Notes: a model not told the origin generated them from the sequence alone. Positions 15,310-24,545 are shown, numbered from the stretch's first letter. The stretch: 64,000 bases of DNA from Bacillota bacterium (GCA_023459495.1 JAEWTL010000089.1:19916-83915); one strand, 5' to 3'. Program-made: numbers and translations.

Positions 15310-17754
15310 ATGCTTCAAAAATTTGCGGAACTGGGCTTTGATTTAATCACAACCTTAGCTCTGGACGGATTGGATGACAGCGAAGATAGCAACCCTAAGC
15401 TTCAATTCGAAGAAATATGCCACAAGGTTGAAGCAGACTTCCTAAAGAAGTTTCCCTCCTATAAAAAGCGTAACAAGCAAGGCGCTGATTTTTTAGCCAA
15501 GCAGGCTAATTTTGATGTTTTGGCAGAATGGATCTTTATTCAGCATCTTGAAGGCAACCCGGATTTGGACAGATTAAACGACGATGGAACAGAAGCCACT
15601 GACGGGGAAATCGATTATCTGCTCCAGCGATTTAAGCACCACATTTCGAACAACCATTACTTTAATACATATCTGTCCTATATTCATTCGCAAAACATCA
15701 GCAGAACCATCCGGGAGTTTATTGATAATCAATCACAACAAAAGATTGTGCAGAACGCGGCGTCCATGGAGCTGCTGGAATCCTACGCCCCCCCGACACC
15801 CGGCTTTTTGGGGCGGCAGGCGGATTTGGCGGAGATCGACCGCAAGTTCAAGGCGGGGGAAAGCATCGTCGTGATCTGCGGGCAGGGCGGCATGGGCAAG
15901 TCTGAGCTTGCCAAGGAATACTGCCGTATCCACCGCGATGATTATGACATGGTCTGCTTCGCGTACTACAAGGGCAGCGTTGCGGCTACCGTGACGGACG
16001 GCTTGCTGTGGAACCCCGGCGACTGGAACGAGATGCCGCCCGCAGAGCAGTTCGCAGCCAAAAGAGGTTATATAAACTCCCTCGATAATCGTGTGCTGCT
16101 GATATTTGACGACGTGACCGAGATGGATGATTACGCGGACCTGCTCAAGATATGCGGTCGCAATGTGGATGTGCTGATTACCACGAGAGCGGAAAAGCTA
16201 ATTGATGCGCGGCCCGTAATGCTGGGCAGGCTCGGTTATGAGGATGGCCTGCTGCCGCTGTTTCGGCATAACGCGGAGATTCCGGAAGGTGAATGGGCTG
16301 GCTGGTATCGCGTGAACGAGGCGGCGGTCAAAGAGATCATACAGGACATACTGCTGGGGCATACGATGCTCGTGATTCTTGCGGCGAGACTGCTTGCCGC
16401 GACGGACAGGACGGTGGAGGATATTCGGAACAGCCTTAAAAACAGCCGCCTATCTCCTGAGATTAAGGAAAAGATACGTAGCTATAAGGACTCGGGGCGT
16501 GAGAACTGCAGCGCCGCGGACGCCACGCTCTGCGAGCATGTATTGAGCCTGTATTCCATCTCCGCCCTTGCCGGGGACGAAAGCAAGATATCCATCCTGC
16601 GCAACATGTCGCTGATACCGTACAGCGGTGTCAAGCGCGCCACACTACAGGAGTGGCTTGAACTGGAAGACCTGAACGATGTGAATGAATTAATCGATAA
16701 CGGCTGGCTGACGCTTTCCACTGTCGCGGGTGAGAAGCGTGTTGCCATGCATGCCGTGATCTCCGACGCGGTGTATATCCAGACCGAGCCCACCGCTGAG
16801 AAGTGTAGTACTTTGTTAATTTCAATTGCTAATGAAATGTATCTTGATGGTGCATATGATAATCCGGTGGATAAGGTGCATATGATCGAATATGGCGAGT
16901 TTGCGCTGAAGCGGATAAAACAGGAGGAAACGACTGTTGCGCAGATCGCCCACCAGATTGGATATCTGCTAGATTTCAGGGCGGAATATGATCGCGGATT
17001 AGAATGGTATATTAGGGCTTTAGAGATCAATGAGAAGGTGCTGGGCAAGGAGCATCCAACTACCGCCACTACCTACAACAACATCGCATTGGTATGTTGT
17101 AACCAAGGGGATTATGCAAAGGCACTGAAGTGGCTTTTGAGGGCTTTGGCTATAAGAGAAAAAGTACTGGGCAAGGAGCATCCAGATACCGCCACAACCT
17201 ACAACAACATCGCAGCGGTGTATGATAACCAAGGAGATTATGCAAAGGCACTGAAGTGGTATTTGAGGGCTTTGGCTATAAGAGAAAAAATATTGGGCAA
17301 GGAGCATCCATCTACCGCCACAACCTACAACAACATCGCAGTGGTGTATGATAACCAAGGAGATTATACAAAGGCACTGAAATGGTATTTAAAAGCTTTG
17401 ACTATAAGAGAAAAAGTACTGGGCAAAGAGCATCCGGATACCGCCACGACCTACAACAACATCGCATTGGTGTATTCTCGCCAAGGGGATAATGCCAAGG
17501 CGCTGGAATGGCATTTGAAGGCTTTGGCTATCAGAGAGAAGGTGCTGGGCAAGGAGCATCCGGATACCGCCACGACCTACAACAACATCGGGATATTATA
17601 CGCGAATCAAGAAGACTATGCCGAAACGCTCATATGGTTGGATAAGGCGCTGGAGGTTCGTGAAAATAAACTAGGCAGGGAACACCCTTATACCGTGGGT
17701 ACCCGCGAAGACATAGTAGAGGTAAAAAGGCGCATGGGCGGGGAACGGGAGTAG
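15310..17754 (+). CDS. STAND (NB-ARC-like) NTPase with six-repeat kinesin-light-chain TPR domain
   Basis: 814 residues. The N-terminal 150 residues (LEGNPDLDRL, YLSYIHSQNISRTIREFIDN) match no family I recognise and may be an effector or adaptor domain. Then comes a STAND-type nucleotide switch: Walker A GQGGMGKSELAKEY (about 191-204), Walker B VLLIFDDVTE, and LITTRAEKL as the sensor arginine. A winged-helix-like stretch (about 400-500) leads to six 42-residue TPRs (about 565-805) with ALAIREKVLGKEHPDTATTY NNIA. ATG 15310 has GAAGGGAGGG upstream. The architecture equals plant/animal NLRs and bacterial antiphage STAND proteins (Avs class); a sensing or defence role is inference. Cytoplasmic; monocistronic. 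Confidence 0.82.
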   Translation: MLQKFAELGFDLITTLALDGLDDSEDSNPKLQFEEICHKVEADFLKKFPSYKKRNKQGADFLAKQANFDVLAEWIFIQHLEGNPDLDRLNDDGTEATDGEIDYLLQRFKHHISNNHYFNTYLSYIHSQNISRTIREFIDNQSQQKIVQNAASMELLESYAPPTPGFLGRQADLAEIDRKFKAGESIVVICGQGGMGKSELAKEYCRIHRDDYDMVCFAYYKGSVAATVTDGLLWNPGDWNEMPPAEQFAAKRGYINSLDNRVLLIFDDVTEMDDYADLLKICGRNVDVLITTRAEKLIDARPVMLGRLGYEDGLLPLFRHNAEIPEGEWAGWYRVNEAAVKEIIQDILLGHTMLVILAARLLAATDRTVEDIRNSLKNSRLSPEIKEKIRSYKDSGRENCSAADATLCEHVLSLYSISALAGDESKISILRNMSLIPYSGVKRATLQEWLELEDLNDVNELIDNGWLTLSTVAGEKRVAMHAVISDAVYIQTEPTAEKCSTLLISIANEMYLDGAYDNPVDKVHMIEYGEFALKRIKQEETTVAQIAHQIGYLLDFRAEYDRGLEWYIRALEINEKVLGKEHPTTATTYNNIALVCCNQGDYAKALKWLLRALAIREKVLGKEHPDTATTYNNIAAVYDNQGDYAKALKWYLRALAIREKILGKEHPSTATTYNNIAVVYDNQGDYTKALKWYLKALTIREKVLGKEHPDTATTYNNIALVYSRQGDNAKALEWHLKALAIREKVLGKEHPDTATTYNNIGILYANQEDYAETLIWLDKALEVRENKLGREHPYTVGTREDIVEVKRRMGGERE
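17030..17660 (+). repeat. 126-bp tandem repeats encoding the TPR units
   Basis: Near-identical DNA units of 126 bp (42 codons), for example the segments beginning near 17159, 17285 and 17411. High nucleotide identity implies recent expansion or gene conversion, so copy number may differ among strains. Confidence 0.85.
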
Positions 17755-17767
17755 CGGAATCGGTATC

Positions 17768-17789
17768 AGAGCCTTCAGGCTCTTTTTTG
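17768..17789 (+). terminator. Terminator after the STAND gene
   Basis: AGAGCC-TTCA-GGCTCT followed by TTTTT. Confidence 0.8.
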
Positions 17790-17819
17790 TTACGCCACCG
17801 AATAGCAGGTTGGGGCGTG

Positions 17820-17875
17820 AATCCCCCAGTCCCTTCGGACTGACAGCCCCCTTTAGGCAAGGGGGCCATTTGGTG
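17820..17875. repeat. Dispersed CCCCCAGTC element
   Basis: AATCCCCCAGTC...GACAGCCCCCTTTAGGCAAG GGGGCC; other copies at 23283-23332, 46769-46802, 53276-53360 and, inside a gene, at 53951-54033. Confidence 0.65.
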
Positions 17876-17979
17876 AAGCGGCAAGTTCAGGTATCGGGGC
17901 GGCGAAATATTATCATTGACGGAGGTAATATCATCTGTCTGTCGAATGATATTTTCAGGAACATATCGGAGGTTTATCG

Positions 17980-18618
17980 ATGATTACGATCAGGAATGAA
18001 GAAGAAAAAGATTATCAGCGAGTAGAAGAAATCACAAGGCAGGCGTTTTGGAATCTGTATGTTCCGGGATGCAATGAACACTATCTGGTTCACGTGATGC
18101 GGTCGCACGAAGACTTTTTGCCCGAGCTGGATCTGGTGATTGAAGCGGATGGTCAGATCGTCGGGAATATCATGTATACGAAATCAAAGCTGGTTGATGA
18201 GTCCGGGGAAGAAAAAGACATCCTGACCTTCGGTCCGGTTTGCATCTTGCCGGAACATCAGAGAAAGGGGTATGGGAAAGCGCTCATCGAGTATTCCTTT
18301 AAGCAGGCGTCCGCACTGGGGTATGAGGCAATCGTCATATACGGCAACCCCTATAATTATGTAGGCCGCGGTTTTAAGAGCTGCAGAAAGTACAATGTCT
18401 GTGCTGAAAACGGGACCTATCCGACGGCAATGCTGGTAAAAGAACTGAAACCGGATGTGCTGGACGGGAGGAAGTGGGTTTACCATGACAGCCCTGTGTA
18501 TGAGATCGACGAACAGGAAGCGGAGCGCTTTGACGAGGGCTTGGAAAGAATGGAGAAAAAGTCCCAGCCGAGTCAGGAGGAGTTTTATATATACAGCCAT
18601 TCTGTAATACGGCAATAA
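17980..18618 (+). CDS. GNAT family N-acetyltransferase
   Basis: 212 residues. The N-terminus ITIRNEEEKDYQRVEEITRQ AFW is typical of a YhbS-type GNAT. The acetyl-CoA loop is PEHQRKGYGKALIEYSF in motif A (GPVCILP before it), followed by YGNPYNYVGRGFKSC, the conserved GNP.YY..GF motif of that subgroup. The C-terminal 50 residues are an acidic/helical extension. CGGAGG lies 8 bases before the ATG. Substrate unknown. Single gene with its own terminator. Confidence 0.87.
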   Translation: MITIRNEEEKDYQRVEEITRQAFWNLYVPGCNEHYLVHVMRSHEDFLPELDLVIEADGQIVGNIMYTKSKLVDESGEEKDILTFGPVCILPEHQRKGYGKALIEYSFKQASALGYEAIVIYGNPYNYVGRGFKSCRKYNVCAENGTYPTAMLVKELKPDVLDGRKWVYHDSPVYEIDEQEAERFDEGLERMEKKSQPSQEEFYIYSHSVIRQ

Positions 18619-18662
18619 AGCCCAGTTTGATAGGGGCGTGATCTATATATTCCTGGTATCCC

Positions 18663-18684
18663 AGAGCCTTCGGGCTCTTTTTTT
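18663..18684 (+). terminator. Terminator after the acetyltransferase gene
   Basis: AGAGCC-TTCG-GGCTCT followed by TTTTTT. Confidence 0.8.
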
Positions 18685-18729
18685 GATATGCCTTTGTGGC
18701 GATCCACGGAACTATGGGATGACGGCCTT

Positions 18730-19220
18730 GGCAGGGCGGGCGACCCAAGGTCGCCCCTACGGATGGACGGACGGAGGCGGGCGGCCACGCAGGGCAGGGC
18801 GGACGTGCCGGAAAAACGTAGGGAACGGTCTTGACCGTTCCGGCAGATGTTTGGATTGCTTTGCCGTCGCAATGGTGGGATGGCGTTGTCATCCTGAGCC
18901 GGAGGCGAAGGATCTGCACCCAGTGCGTAAAAGATGTTTCGCTGTGCTCAACATGACATATTGGCGGGTGTCTCATAGGGCAATGACGGGAGGCGGGCGG
19001 CCACGCGGGGCAGGGCGGGCGACCAATGGTCGCCCCTACGGGATAACAGAGTTGGGCGGTCCCATACGTAGGGAACGGTCTTGACCGTTCCGGCATGGGC
19101 GCGATTCCGGATTGCTTCGTCGCTTGCCCACCCCGCAACGCTGCGCTTTGTGGAGAATCCCGGATGCTCCTTGCAATGACGAGTGTGGCGGGCGGGGATG
19201 GAACCCCGCCCTTACGGTAT
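18730..19220. repeat. Dense repeat cluster with a small inverted-repeat element
   Basis: Order: A (18738-18758), B (18818-18841), C (18852-18874), a 70-bp element with imperfect ends TGTCATCCTGAGC (18888-18900) and GCTCAACATGACA (18946-18958), then A (19018-19038), B (19072-19091), C (19109-19180) and a GGGCGGGGA/CCCCGCCC variant (19192-19212). The whole 600-bp gap between the acetyltransferase and SulP genes is repeat-derived. Confidence 0.7.
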
Positions 19221-19229
19221 GGCAGGCCG

Positions 19230-20870
19230 TCAGGGCTGGGGGACTGCGGAAATGAGGGCGCGGTCTACGCTGAAGAAGAAGGCGTCTTCGCTGAGCAGCT
19301 CTGAGATGCCCGCCTGATCGAGCCGTTTGCGGATACCGTCGTTTAGGCCGCACAGCACGACCTCCACGCTCTGCTCGCGGCATTCGCGGACGACGTCGAG
19401 GATGGTTTCCGCGCCGGTGGTGTCCATGCCGGATACGCCGCGCATCGAGAAGATGAGCTTGTCGGACTCGGCCATGGCGGCGCGCACGGGCTCCAGCAGC
19501 TTTTCGGCGTTGCCGAAGAACACGGGGCCGGTGATGTAGACCACGGTCGCGCCCTTGTGCGCCTTCTCGACGTCCTGATCGAACGTGTGCAGCAGGTCGT
19601 TTTTGACCTTGGAGGCGGCGACGCTGAGCTTGGACGAGTTGTAGACGAACACGAAGGCCGCGAACACCATGCCGATGACGATGGCGACCGTGAGGTCGAA
19701 GACGACCGTGGCAGCCATGGTGATGAAGAACTTGAGCAGGGCGCTTACGTTGCGGCGGGTGAACATGGCTTTGATCGCGGGCCACTCGTTCATGCGCCAC
19801 GCCGTGACGAGCAGCACGCCTGCCAGCGCGGCGGACGGGATGCGGGCCATGACGCCGCTGAGCAGGAACATGGAAGCGAGCAGGCCGAGCGCGTGGATGA
19901 TGCCCGTCATGCGCGTCTCTCCGCCCGATTTGATGGCGACGCTGGTGCGCGCGATGGCTGCCGTTACCGGGATGCCGCCGAAGAACGGCACGAGGATGTT
20001 GCCGATGCCCTGTGCGAGCAGCTCCTGGTCCGCGTCGAACACGCCGTTCTTTTTCATGCGCAGCGCGCTGGTGCCGCACAGCAGGCTTTCCACCATGGCG
20101 AGCGCCGCGACCGACACGGCGGGCGAAACCAGCGCGGGCAGCGTGGAGAAGTCGAGCGCGGCGAGGTTGAGGCGCGTTTCGGGCAGCAGCGTCTGCGGGA
20201 TCGCGCCGATGGTATCGACCGGGAGGCGGAGCAGGGTGCTGATCAGCGTGGCGGCGACGATGCCCACCAGCGACGCGGGTACGACCGCGCCCCAGCGTTT
20301 GGGCCACAGCAGCATGAACGCCACGACCACAAGGCCGATCAGCACGGCCTGCCACTGGACCGGAAAGCCGAGCGTGCCGTAGGAAGCCAGCTTTTGCAGC
20401 GCGCTTTCGCCCTGTGACGCGGTGCCGAAAAAGGCGTCCACCTGGCCCAGCGCAATGATGACCGCGATGCCCGAAGTGAAGCCCGTGATGACCGGGCGCG
20501 GGATGATGCTGATGATGCGGCCCAGCTTGAACACCGCGGCGACGAGCAGGACGACGCCCGCCATGAGGCAGACCGCGAACACGCCCTGCAGCGTGTGCCG
20601 CGCGATGATGGACGTTAAGATAGCGGCCATGGCGCCCGTGGGGCCGGATATCTGGAAGGACGCGCCCGACAGCGTGCTGATGGCCAGCCCTGCGATGATG
20701 GCGGTGATGAGGCCCGCCGCTGCGCCCGCTCCACTGCTGACGCCGAACGCCAGTGCCAGCGGCAGCGCCACCGCGGCGACCGTGAGGCCCGCCATGGCGT
20801 CCTTTAAAAAGCGTTTTCCGTTGTAACCGTGAAATTCTGTCCCGAGCAAATGGATGTATCGTTTGATCAC
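19230..20870 (-). CDS. SulP family inorganic anion transporter (sulfate permease) with STAS domain
   Basis: 546 residues. Ten or more hydrophobic segments cover residues about 20-400. The start AMAGLTVAAVALPLALAFGV and the QISGPTGAM motif are the SulP signatures for substrate binding in SLC26/SulP carriers. Residues about 425-545 form a STAS domain (VVYITGPVFFGNAEKLL, then MRGVSGMDTTGAETILDVV). Anion specificity (sulfate, bicarbonate or dicarboxylate) cannot be read. I start at GTG 20870, which has AGGGAGG 9-10 bases upstream; a TTG at 20900 lies before that site. The gene runs opposite to its neighbours. Confidence 0.9.
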   Translation of the reverse strand: MIKRYIHLLGTEFHGYNGKRFLKDAMAGLTVAAVALPLALAFGVSSGAGAAAGLITAIIAGLAISTLSGASFQISGPTGAMAAILTSIIARHTLQGVFAVCLMAGVVLLVAAVFKLGRIISIIPRPVITGFTSGIAVIIALGQVDAFFGTASQGESALQKLASYGTLGFPVQWQAVLIGLVVVAFMLLWPKRWGAVVPASLVGIVAATLISTLLRLPVDTIGAIPQTLLPETRLNLAALDFSTLPALVSPAVSVAALAMVESLLCGTSALRMKKNGVFDADQELLAQGIGNILVPFFGGIPVTAAIARTSVAIKSGGETRMTGIIHALGLLASMFLLSGVMARIPSAALAGVLLVTAWRMNEWPAIKAMFTRRNVSALLKFFITMAATVVFDLTVAIVIGMVFAAFVFVYNSSKLSVAASKVKNDLLHTFDQDVEKAHKGATVVYITGPVFFGNAEKLLEPVRAAMAESDKLIFSMRGVSGMDTTGAETILDVVRECREQSVEVVLCGLNDGIRKRLDQAGISELLSEDAFFFSVDRALISAVPQP

Positions 20871-20904
20871 TGTCTCTGTCCTCCCTAGGATGCAAAACAA
20901 TGGG

Positions 20905-20933
20905 ATTATACATCAGAAAAATTACGGTGTCTA
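20905..20933 (-). promoter_or_regulatory. Sigma-A-type promoter of the SulP gene
   Basis: Minus strand: TAGACA (plus 20928-20933), 17-bp spacer, TATAAT (plus 20905-20910). The transcript would have a leader of roughly 30 bases before the GTG. Confidence 0.65.
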
Positions 20934-21000
20934 TACGGTGTTTTGTATATTTATGCAGGGAGGGGAGAGGGGAGGATGGGAACGAGAGGAGGCAAACTAA

Positions 21001-21034
21001 ATAATGGAGGAAAATAAAGAGTTTTGTCGAATGT
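21001..21034 (+). promoter_or_regulatory. 0A-box-containing upstream element (copy 2 of 3)
   Basis: ATAATGGAGGAAAATAAAGA followed by GTTTTGTCGAATG. TGTCGAA (21025-21031) equals the Spo0A-box core. It is 40 bp before the AT-rich unknown gene. The flanks match 4191-4225 and 52575-52612. Confidence 0.45.
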
Positions 21035-21070
21035 ATGGAGTGGGAAAAAATGTAGCAAAAATAGACTTGT

Positions 21071-22261
21071 ATGATTAAAAAAGCATTGGAGAACGGTGTG
21101 AATAGTTCAACTGCAATCTCAATATTATTATGTCAGTTTGAGGCATGGTGTAATTATGAAGTTATTGGAGTTTATATAAAGCAGAAATCTATAAATACAT
21201 ATAAGCCAATGTACGGTTGTGAAAATGGATTTAATTCATTTATTGTTCTATCAATGATTATTGATGACTCGGTTTATATTTACGAAGCATTAAAATTTTA
21301 TAGAACGCTAATTTCTAAAGATATAACTGAGATTGAACAAGCTACAGAATATTTAGATCTTAAAGTAGTTAGAAACAATATCCACACATTTTATAAACGA
21401 GGTGGGTATAAAAATAAATCAAATACAATTATTTCTGAAAAGCTTAGTGAGTTTGGGATGGATAAACAAGATTTCTTATATCCATTAAGGAATGACATAT
21501 CTTTAGTATTTCAAATTACTGATAAGACTAGACACTTAATTGGATGCGATTATTTTTTTAAGCATTGTATATACGAAACTAATAACAGAGAGTGGGAAGG
21601 TGATCGTCTAACAAAATACGGGGAATTTGTTAGCGGAACTATAAGTGGTTTTACCAAAGCCTCAGATGAAACTGCATATAATATAATCTCTTTACCAATT
21701 GGCAAGGATGAAATAAGGATTGAACTATTTGATTATAAGAGTGCAGATTTATTCGTGCGGATCAATGCAAGTAAGAACATAATATTTCGATTGCTTTTGA
21801 CCTTGTCGCAAATAAGTTATGGCATCCTACTTGTAGATTGCCTGATTGATAAGGAGATTACGTTCAAAGACGATTTATGGATGTGCTTTTTAACGAAGAT
21901 ACTTGCTTTAAAATATGATGAAGCTTTTGATAATATAAGTAGCCTTCTTACATATGCAGACGTAGAGGATAAAGCCTTTATAGAAGAAATGCTGAAATCT
22001 AGTCATATTGATATGAATACGCTAAGTGCACGGCAGTTTGCACAGAGACTACGAAATACTATCCACTATGAGAATATTGAATTTGTCAAGGATTTTGCGA
22101 AGGAAAATACTACAGCTTCATGGATCAGGGCAATATATCTGTCTAATTCAACTGCTCAAAATATGGATGAATTCCGTGAATTAAGCGATAACTTATTAGG
22201 TGAGTTAAAATTACTTCAGTGTGCAATTCAAAAAGCTTTTTCCTTAGATAAAAGTTATTAA
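21071..22261 (+). CDS. Unknown protein, AT-rich gene, possible HEPN-like motif
   Basis: 396 residues, family not recognised. The gene is far richer in A+T than its neighbours, as is the next gene, suggesting acquisition together. No signal peptide or clear membrane helix; mostly helical-looking. Near the C-terminus, residues 326-333 read RLRNTIHY, which fits the R-x4-6-H pattern of HEPN ribonucleases and also resembles LRN.IHY motifs in helical stress or abortive-infection proteins. This is a motif match only. Two shorter starts are possible; I keep ATG 21071 although no good ribosome site is visible. It precedes the DUF2971 gene by 84 bp, and the two may act as a pair. Confidence 0.65.
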   Translation: MIKKALENGVNSSTAISILLCQFEAWCNYEVIGVYIKQKSINTYKPMYGCENGFNSFIVLSMIIDDSVYIYEALKFYRTLISKDITEIEQATEYLDLKVVRNNIHTFYKRGGYKNKSNTIISEKLSEFGMDKQDFLYPLRNDISLVFQITDKTRHLIGCDYFFKHCIYETNNREWEGDRLTKYGEFVSGTISGFTKASDETAYNIISLPIGKDEIRIELFDYKSADLFVRINASKNIIFRLLLTLSQISYGILLVDCLIDKEITFKDDLWMCFLTKILALKYDEAFDNISSLLTYADVEDKAFIEEMLKSSHIDMNTLSARQFAQRLRNTIHYENIEFVKDFAKENTTASWIRAIYLSNSTAQNMDEFRELSDNLLGELKLLQCAIQKAFSLDKSY

Positions 22262-22345
22262 TTGTTATCGGCGGATGCAAATTTTCATGATGGATGTGAG
22301 TTATCAATTTAGGTGTAATTCTTAAGAACATATCAAGGGGAAGAG

Positions 22346-23191
22346 ATGAAAGTAATACCATATGATCATTGGCTTCAAATGGGTAATCTCGAATTAAATC
22401 AAGCAGAAACGAATGGTGCAGCAAAATCTATATTCATTCATCATACTAATATTGACATACTTCGGATCATTGCTGAAGATAAAACATTTAAGTTAAATAG
22501 GATTGACCTGGTTAATGATCTTGAGGAAAAGGATTATCTCGGAGATCCAGAAGTATACTGCCTAGTATTCGTAGGCTGCTTTTCACACAAAGTAACTGAA
22601 TCTATTCCGCAATGGTATATGTATACAAAGATGAATAAAGGTGTTCGTATCTCATTACTTCTTAACGAACCTTTAGGGCTTGAATGCACAGGCCTAATTG
22701 ATGTGAATAGACCAATGGTTGTAAAATACGCAGATAATACTAGAGAAAACTATTACTATGGAAACCATATGTTCAGAACTTTGTATAGTAATCAAAAGTC
22801 CCATTGGTCAATGCAATTGTCCTGTAATGATATTATATATTCAAATGAAATTAAGAAAGAAAATGAAATAATAAAATATGTTAACGGTAAACCATGGGCA
22901 GATATAATACCAGCAGCCAAAATTAAAAGAGAGGGCTGGGATTTCGAGGAAGAAACGCGACTTGTCGGCATATTTAGAACGGTACGTGAGGGAATAGAAT
23001 TTGAAATACCAGATCACATCTTATTACCAATAGATTTTAATAAGTTTGTCATTGAGATTACATTAAACCCTTGGCGTACTGATAAGTTTAAAAAAGAGGT
23101 TGAGTCAATATGTAAAACTAATTTAGCTGGGCATTCATATGTTATTCATGAAAGTGAACTTTACAAAACGTTATTAAAAAGAAAATGGTAA
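22346..23191 (+). CDS. DUF2971 domain protein
   Basis: 281 residues. The DUF2971 pattern is visible: IFIHHTNIDILRIIAEDKTF KLNR near residue 30, a LVNDLEEKDY turn in place of the usual N-D-P-x-E, CFSHK, and WYMYTKMNKGVRISL, the W..Y....GV....F region. A C-terminal GWDFEEETRLVGI segment (W..E.E.R) is also conserved in the family. DUF2971 proteins occur in mobile and defence-rich contexts but no reaction is established. AGGGGAAGAG precedes the ATG. AT-rich like the preceding gene and probably from the same source. Confidence 0.75.
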   Translation: MKVIPYDHWLQMGNLELNQAETNGAAKSIFIHHTNIDILRIIAEDKTFKLNRIDLVNDLEEKDYLGDPEVYCLVFVGCFSHKVTESIPQWYMYTKMNKGVRISLLLNEPLGLECTGLIDVNRPMVVKYADNTRENYYYGNHMFRTLYSNQKSHWSMQLSCNDIIYSNEIKKENEIIKYVNGKPWADIIPAAKIKREGWDFEEETRLVGIFRTVREGIEFEIPDHILLPIDFNKFVIEITLNPWRTDKFKKEVESICKTNLAGHSYVIHESELYKTLLKRKW

Positions 23192-23228
23192 AATTAAAGA
23201 TAACTATTCACATAGTCTCCACCTACTC

Positions 23229-23252
23229 AAGAGCCCCTTCGGGCTCTTTTTT
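23229..23252 (+). terminator. Terminator closing the AT-rich gene pair
   Basis: AGAGCCC-CTTC-GGGCTCT followed by TTTTT. Confidence 0.8.
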
Positions 23253-23279
23253 GTTGCGCCTTTTGGAACGGTGTGCGAT

Positions 23280-23400
23280 GGGCGTGAATCCCCCAGTCAG
23301 CTTTGCTGACAGCCCCCTTTAGGCAAGGGGGCCTTTGGGTGTGACGGTATGTCCGGCGTTGGCGGGGCGGCGCGTACAGGAGTCCGCGCCCTACGGGTGT
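23280..23400. repeat. Dispersed elements before the MBL-fold gene
   Basis: A CCCCCAGTC...GGGGGCC element (23288-23332) and a variant A palindrome, GGCGCGTACAGGAGTCCGCG, followed by CCCTACGGG (23371-23397). Confidence 0.6.
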
Positions 23401-23455
23401 TGTGGCGTGTGTCCATGTGGTATAAGGCTGCCTATCAACTGAAAGAGAGCAGCGG

Positions 23456-24208
23456 ATGATTAAGAGGGAAATCGCAGAGGGGATTGTTGAATACGTGTTT
23501 GGGCCGAGGCAGCCGCACCATCATTTTGCGGACAGGATCGTGGCCATCGTCAGCGGAAACGAGGCCATGCTGATCGATACCGGATATGAGGACGAGGCGC
23601 GGGAGGCCTTGAGCGACCTGACCGCCAACGGAATCGGGCTGCACAGCGTCATCATATCCCATTTCCACGACGACCATATGGAAGGGCTGAAGGCACTGCC
23701 CGGCGTGCCGGTGTATGGCAGCGCGCGCTTTCAGGAGACGCTGGACCGGTGGAATCCCCAGGAGGAGCACCGGTATTTTACGCCCACGGTGCCGGTGGAC
23801 GCGCCTTTATGCATACAGTTTGGGCCGCGCGCGATCGAGATCATCCCCTTCCCCGGGCACTCGGCCTGCACCGTGCTGGTCAGGATCGACGACGCGTTTC
23901 TGTACATCGCGGATGAAGTGATGTTCACCCCGGAGGGCGAGCCGCTGATGCCCTGCATCAAAAAGGACGACGCCAAAATCCAGCTGGCGTCTTTGGGCAG
24001 GCTGAAGGGCTATATGGATTACCGCTTCATTCCGGCGCACGGCGACAATATCAAAAGCCGGGACGATATCTTAAGCGCCATTGAAAACACCATGCTGTAC
24101 CTCAGGCAGGTGTCGGAGCACGACGGCAAAATCAGCTATGAAGAGGCCACGAAGGACTGCACCTGTGAGTTCGTGCACAAGGAATGGCATGAGCTGGTTT
24201 ACAGGTAG
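23456..24208 (+). CDS. MBL-fold metallo-hydrolase
   Basis: 250 residues. The metallo-beta-lactamase fold is shown by MLIDTGYEDEA, the metal motif SHFHDDHMEG, the histidine in FPGHSACTV, the aspartate in YIADEVMF and the last histidine in IPAHGDNI; all five metal ligands are present. The last 45 residues are a helical tail (LYLRQVSEHDGKISYEEATK) as in glyoxalase-II-like or SoxH-type members. The substrate cannot be chosen from sequence. A GAGAG-type ribosome site lies just before ATG 23456. Monocistronic. Confidence 0.87.
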   Translation: MIKREIAEGIVEYVFGPRQPHHHFADRIVAIVSGNEAMLIDTGYEDEAREALSDLTANGIGLHSVIISHFHDDHMEGLKALPGVPVYGSARFQETLDRWNPQEEHRYFTPTVPVDAPLCIQFGPRAIEIIPFPGHSACTVLVRIDDAFLYIADEVMFTPEGEPLMPCIKKDDAKIQLASLGRLKGYMDYRFIPAHGDNIKSRDDILSAIENTMLYLRQVSEHDGKISYEEATKDCTCEFVHKEWHELVYR

Positions 24209-24262
24209 CCGGGGCGATATGGTCTATAGTGAACCATGAATAGTGAATCGTGAATCGTGATA

Positions 24263-24294
24263 AGGCGGCGGGGCGAGGCTTCGCTGCTTTTTTG
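24263..24294 (+). terminator. Terminator after the MBL-fold gene
   Basis: Recurring 3' cassette: GAATAGTGAATCGTGAATCG, then a GGCGGCG...GCTGC hairpin and TTTTTT. Confidence 0.7.
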
Positions 24295-24319
24295 TGTGGG
24301 TTGGGCGGTTGTTTGGTCT

Positions 24320-24400
24320 GACAGGCGGGCGACCACAGGTCGCCTCTGCGGTTGGGTGGAGTGGGGCTGGGCCTGAACGGGAGGGTCTTGACCGTTGCGG
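24320..24400. repeat. Palindrome A and degenerate B
   Basis: GGCGACCACAGGTCGCC (24329-24345) and GGTCTTGACCGTTGC (24384-24398). Confidence 0.55.
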
Positions 24401-24411
24401 TTTTCGACAAA
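24401..24411 (-). promoter_or_regulatory. Perfect 0A-box sequence upstream of the 24546 gene
   Basis: The minus strand reads TTTGTCGAAAA, identical to the extended Spo0A box. It is 135 bp before a surface-protein gene. A single 11-mer is modest evidence for regulation. Confidence 0.4.
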
Positions 24412-24545
24412 TATCGCTTGTCATTTGTGGGGGATTCTGGTACATTCAGTTCAGGCGGTTTTTGCCTGTACTTATCCTTGTTATATCCATCTGAATACAT
24501 ATCACAGACCGTAAAACCTCAGATACAGCTAAAGGAGACGGATTT

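Noticed and set aside
17030..17660. CRISPR array suggested by regular repeats
   Set aside because: Period 126 bp is an exact codon multiple inside an open TPR frame, with no unique spacers.
19036..20913. 625-codon minus-strand frame overlapping the SulP gene in another frame
   Set aside because: The SulP frame has the membrane helices and STAS motifs; the other frame is His/Arg/Gly-rich without any motif.
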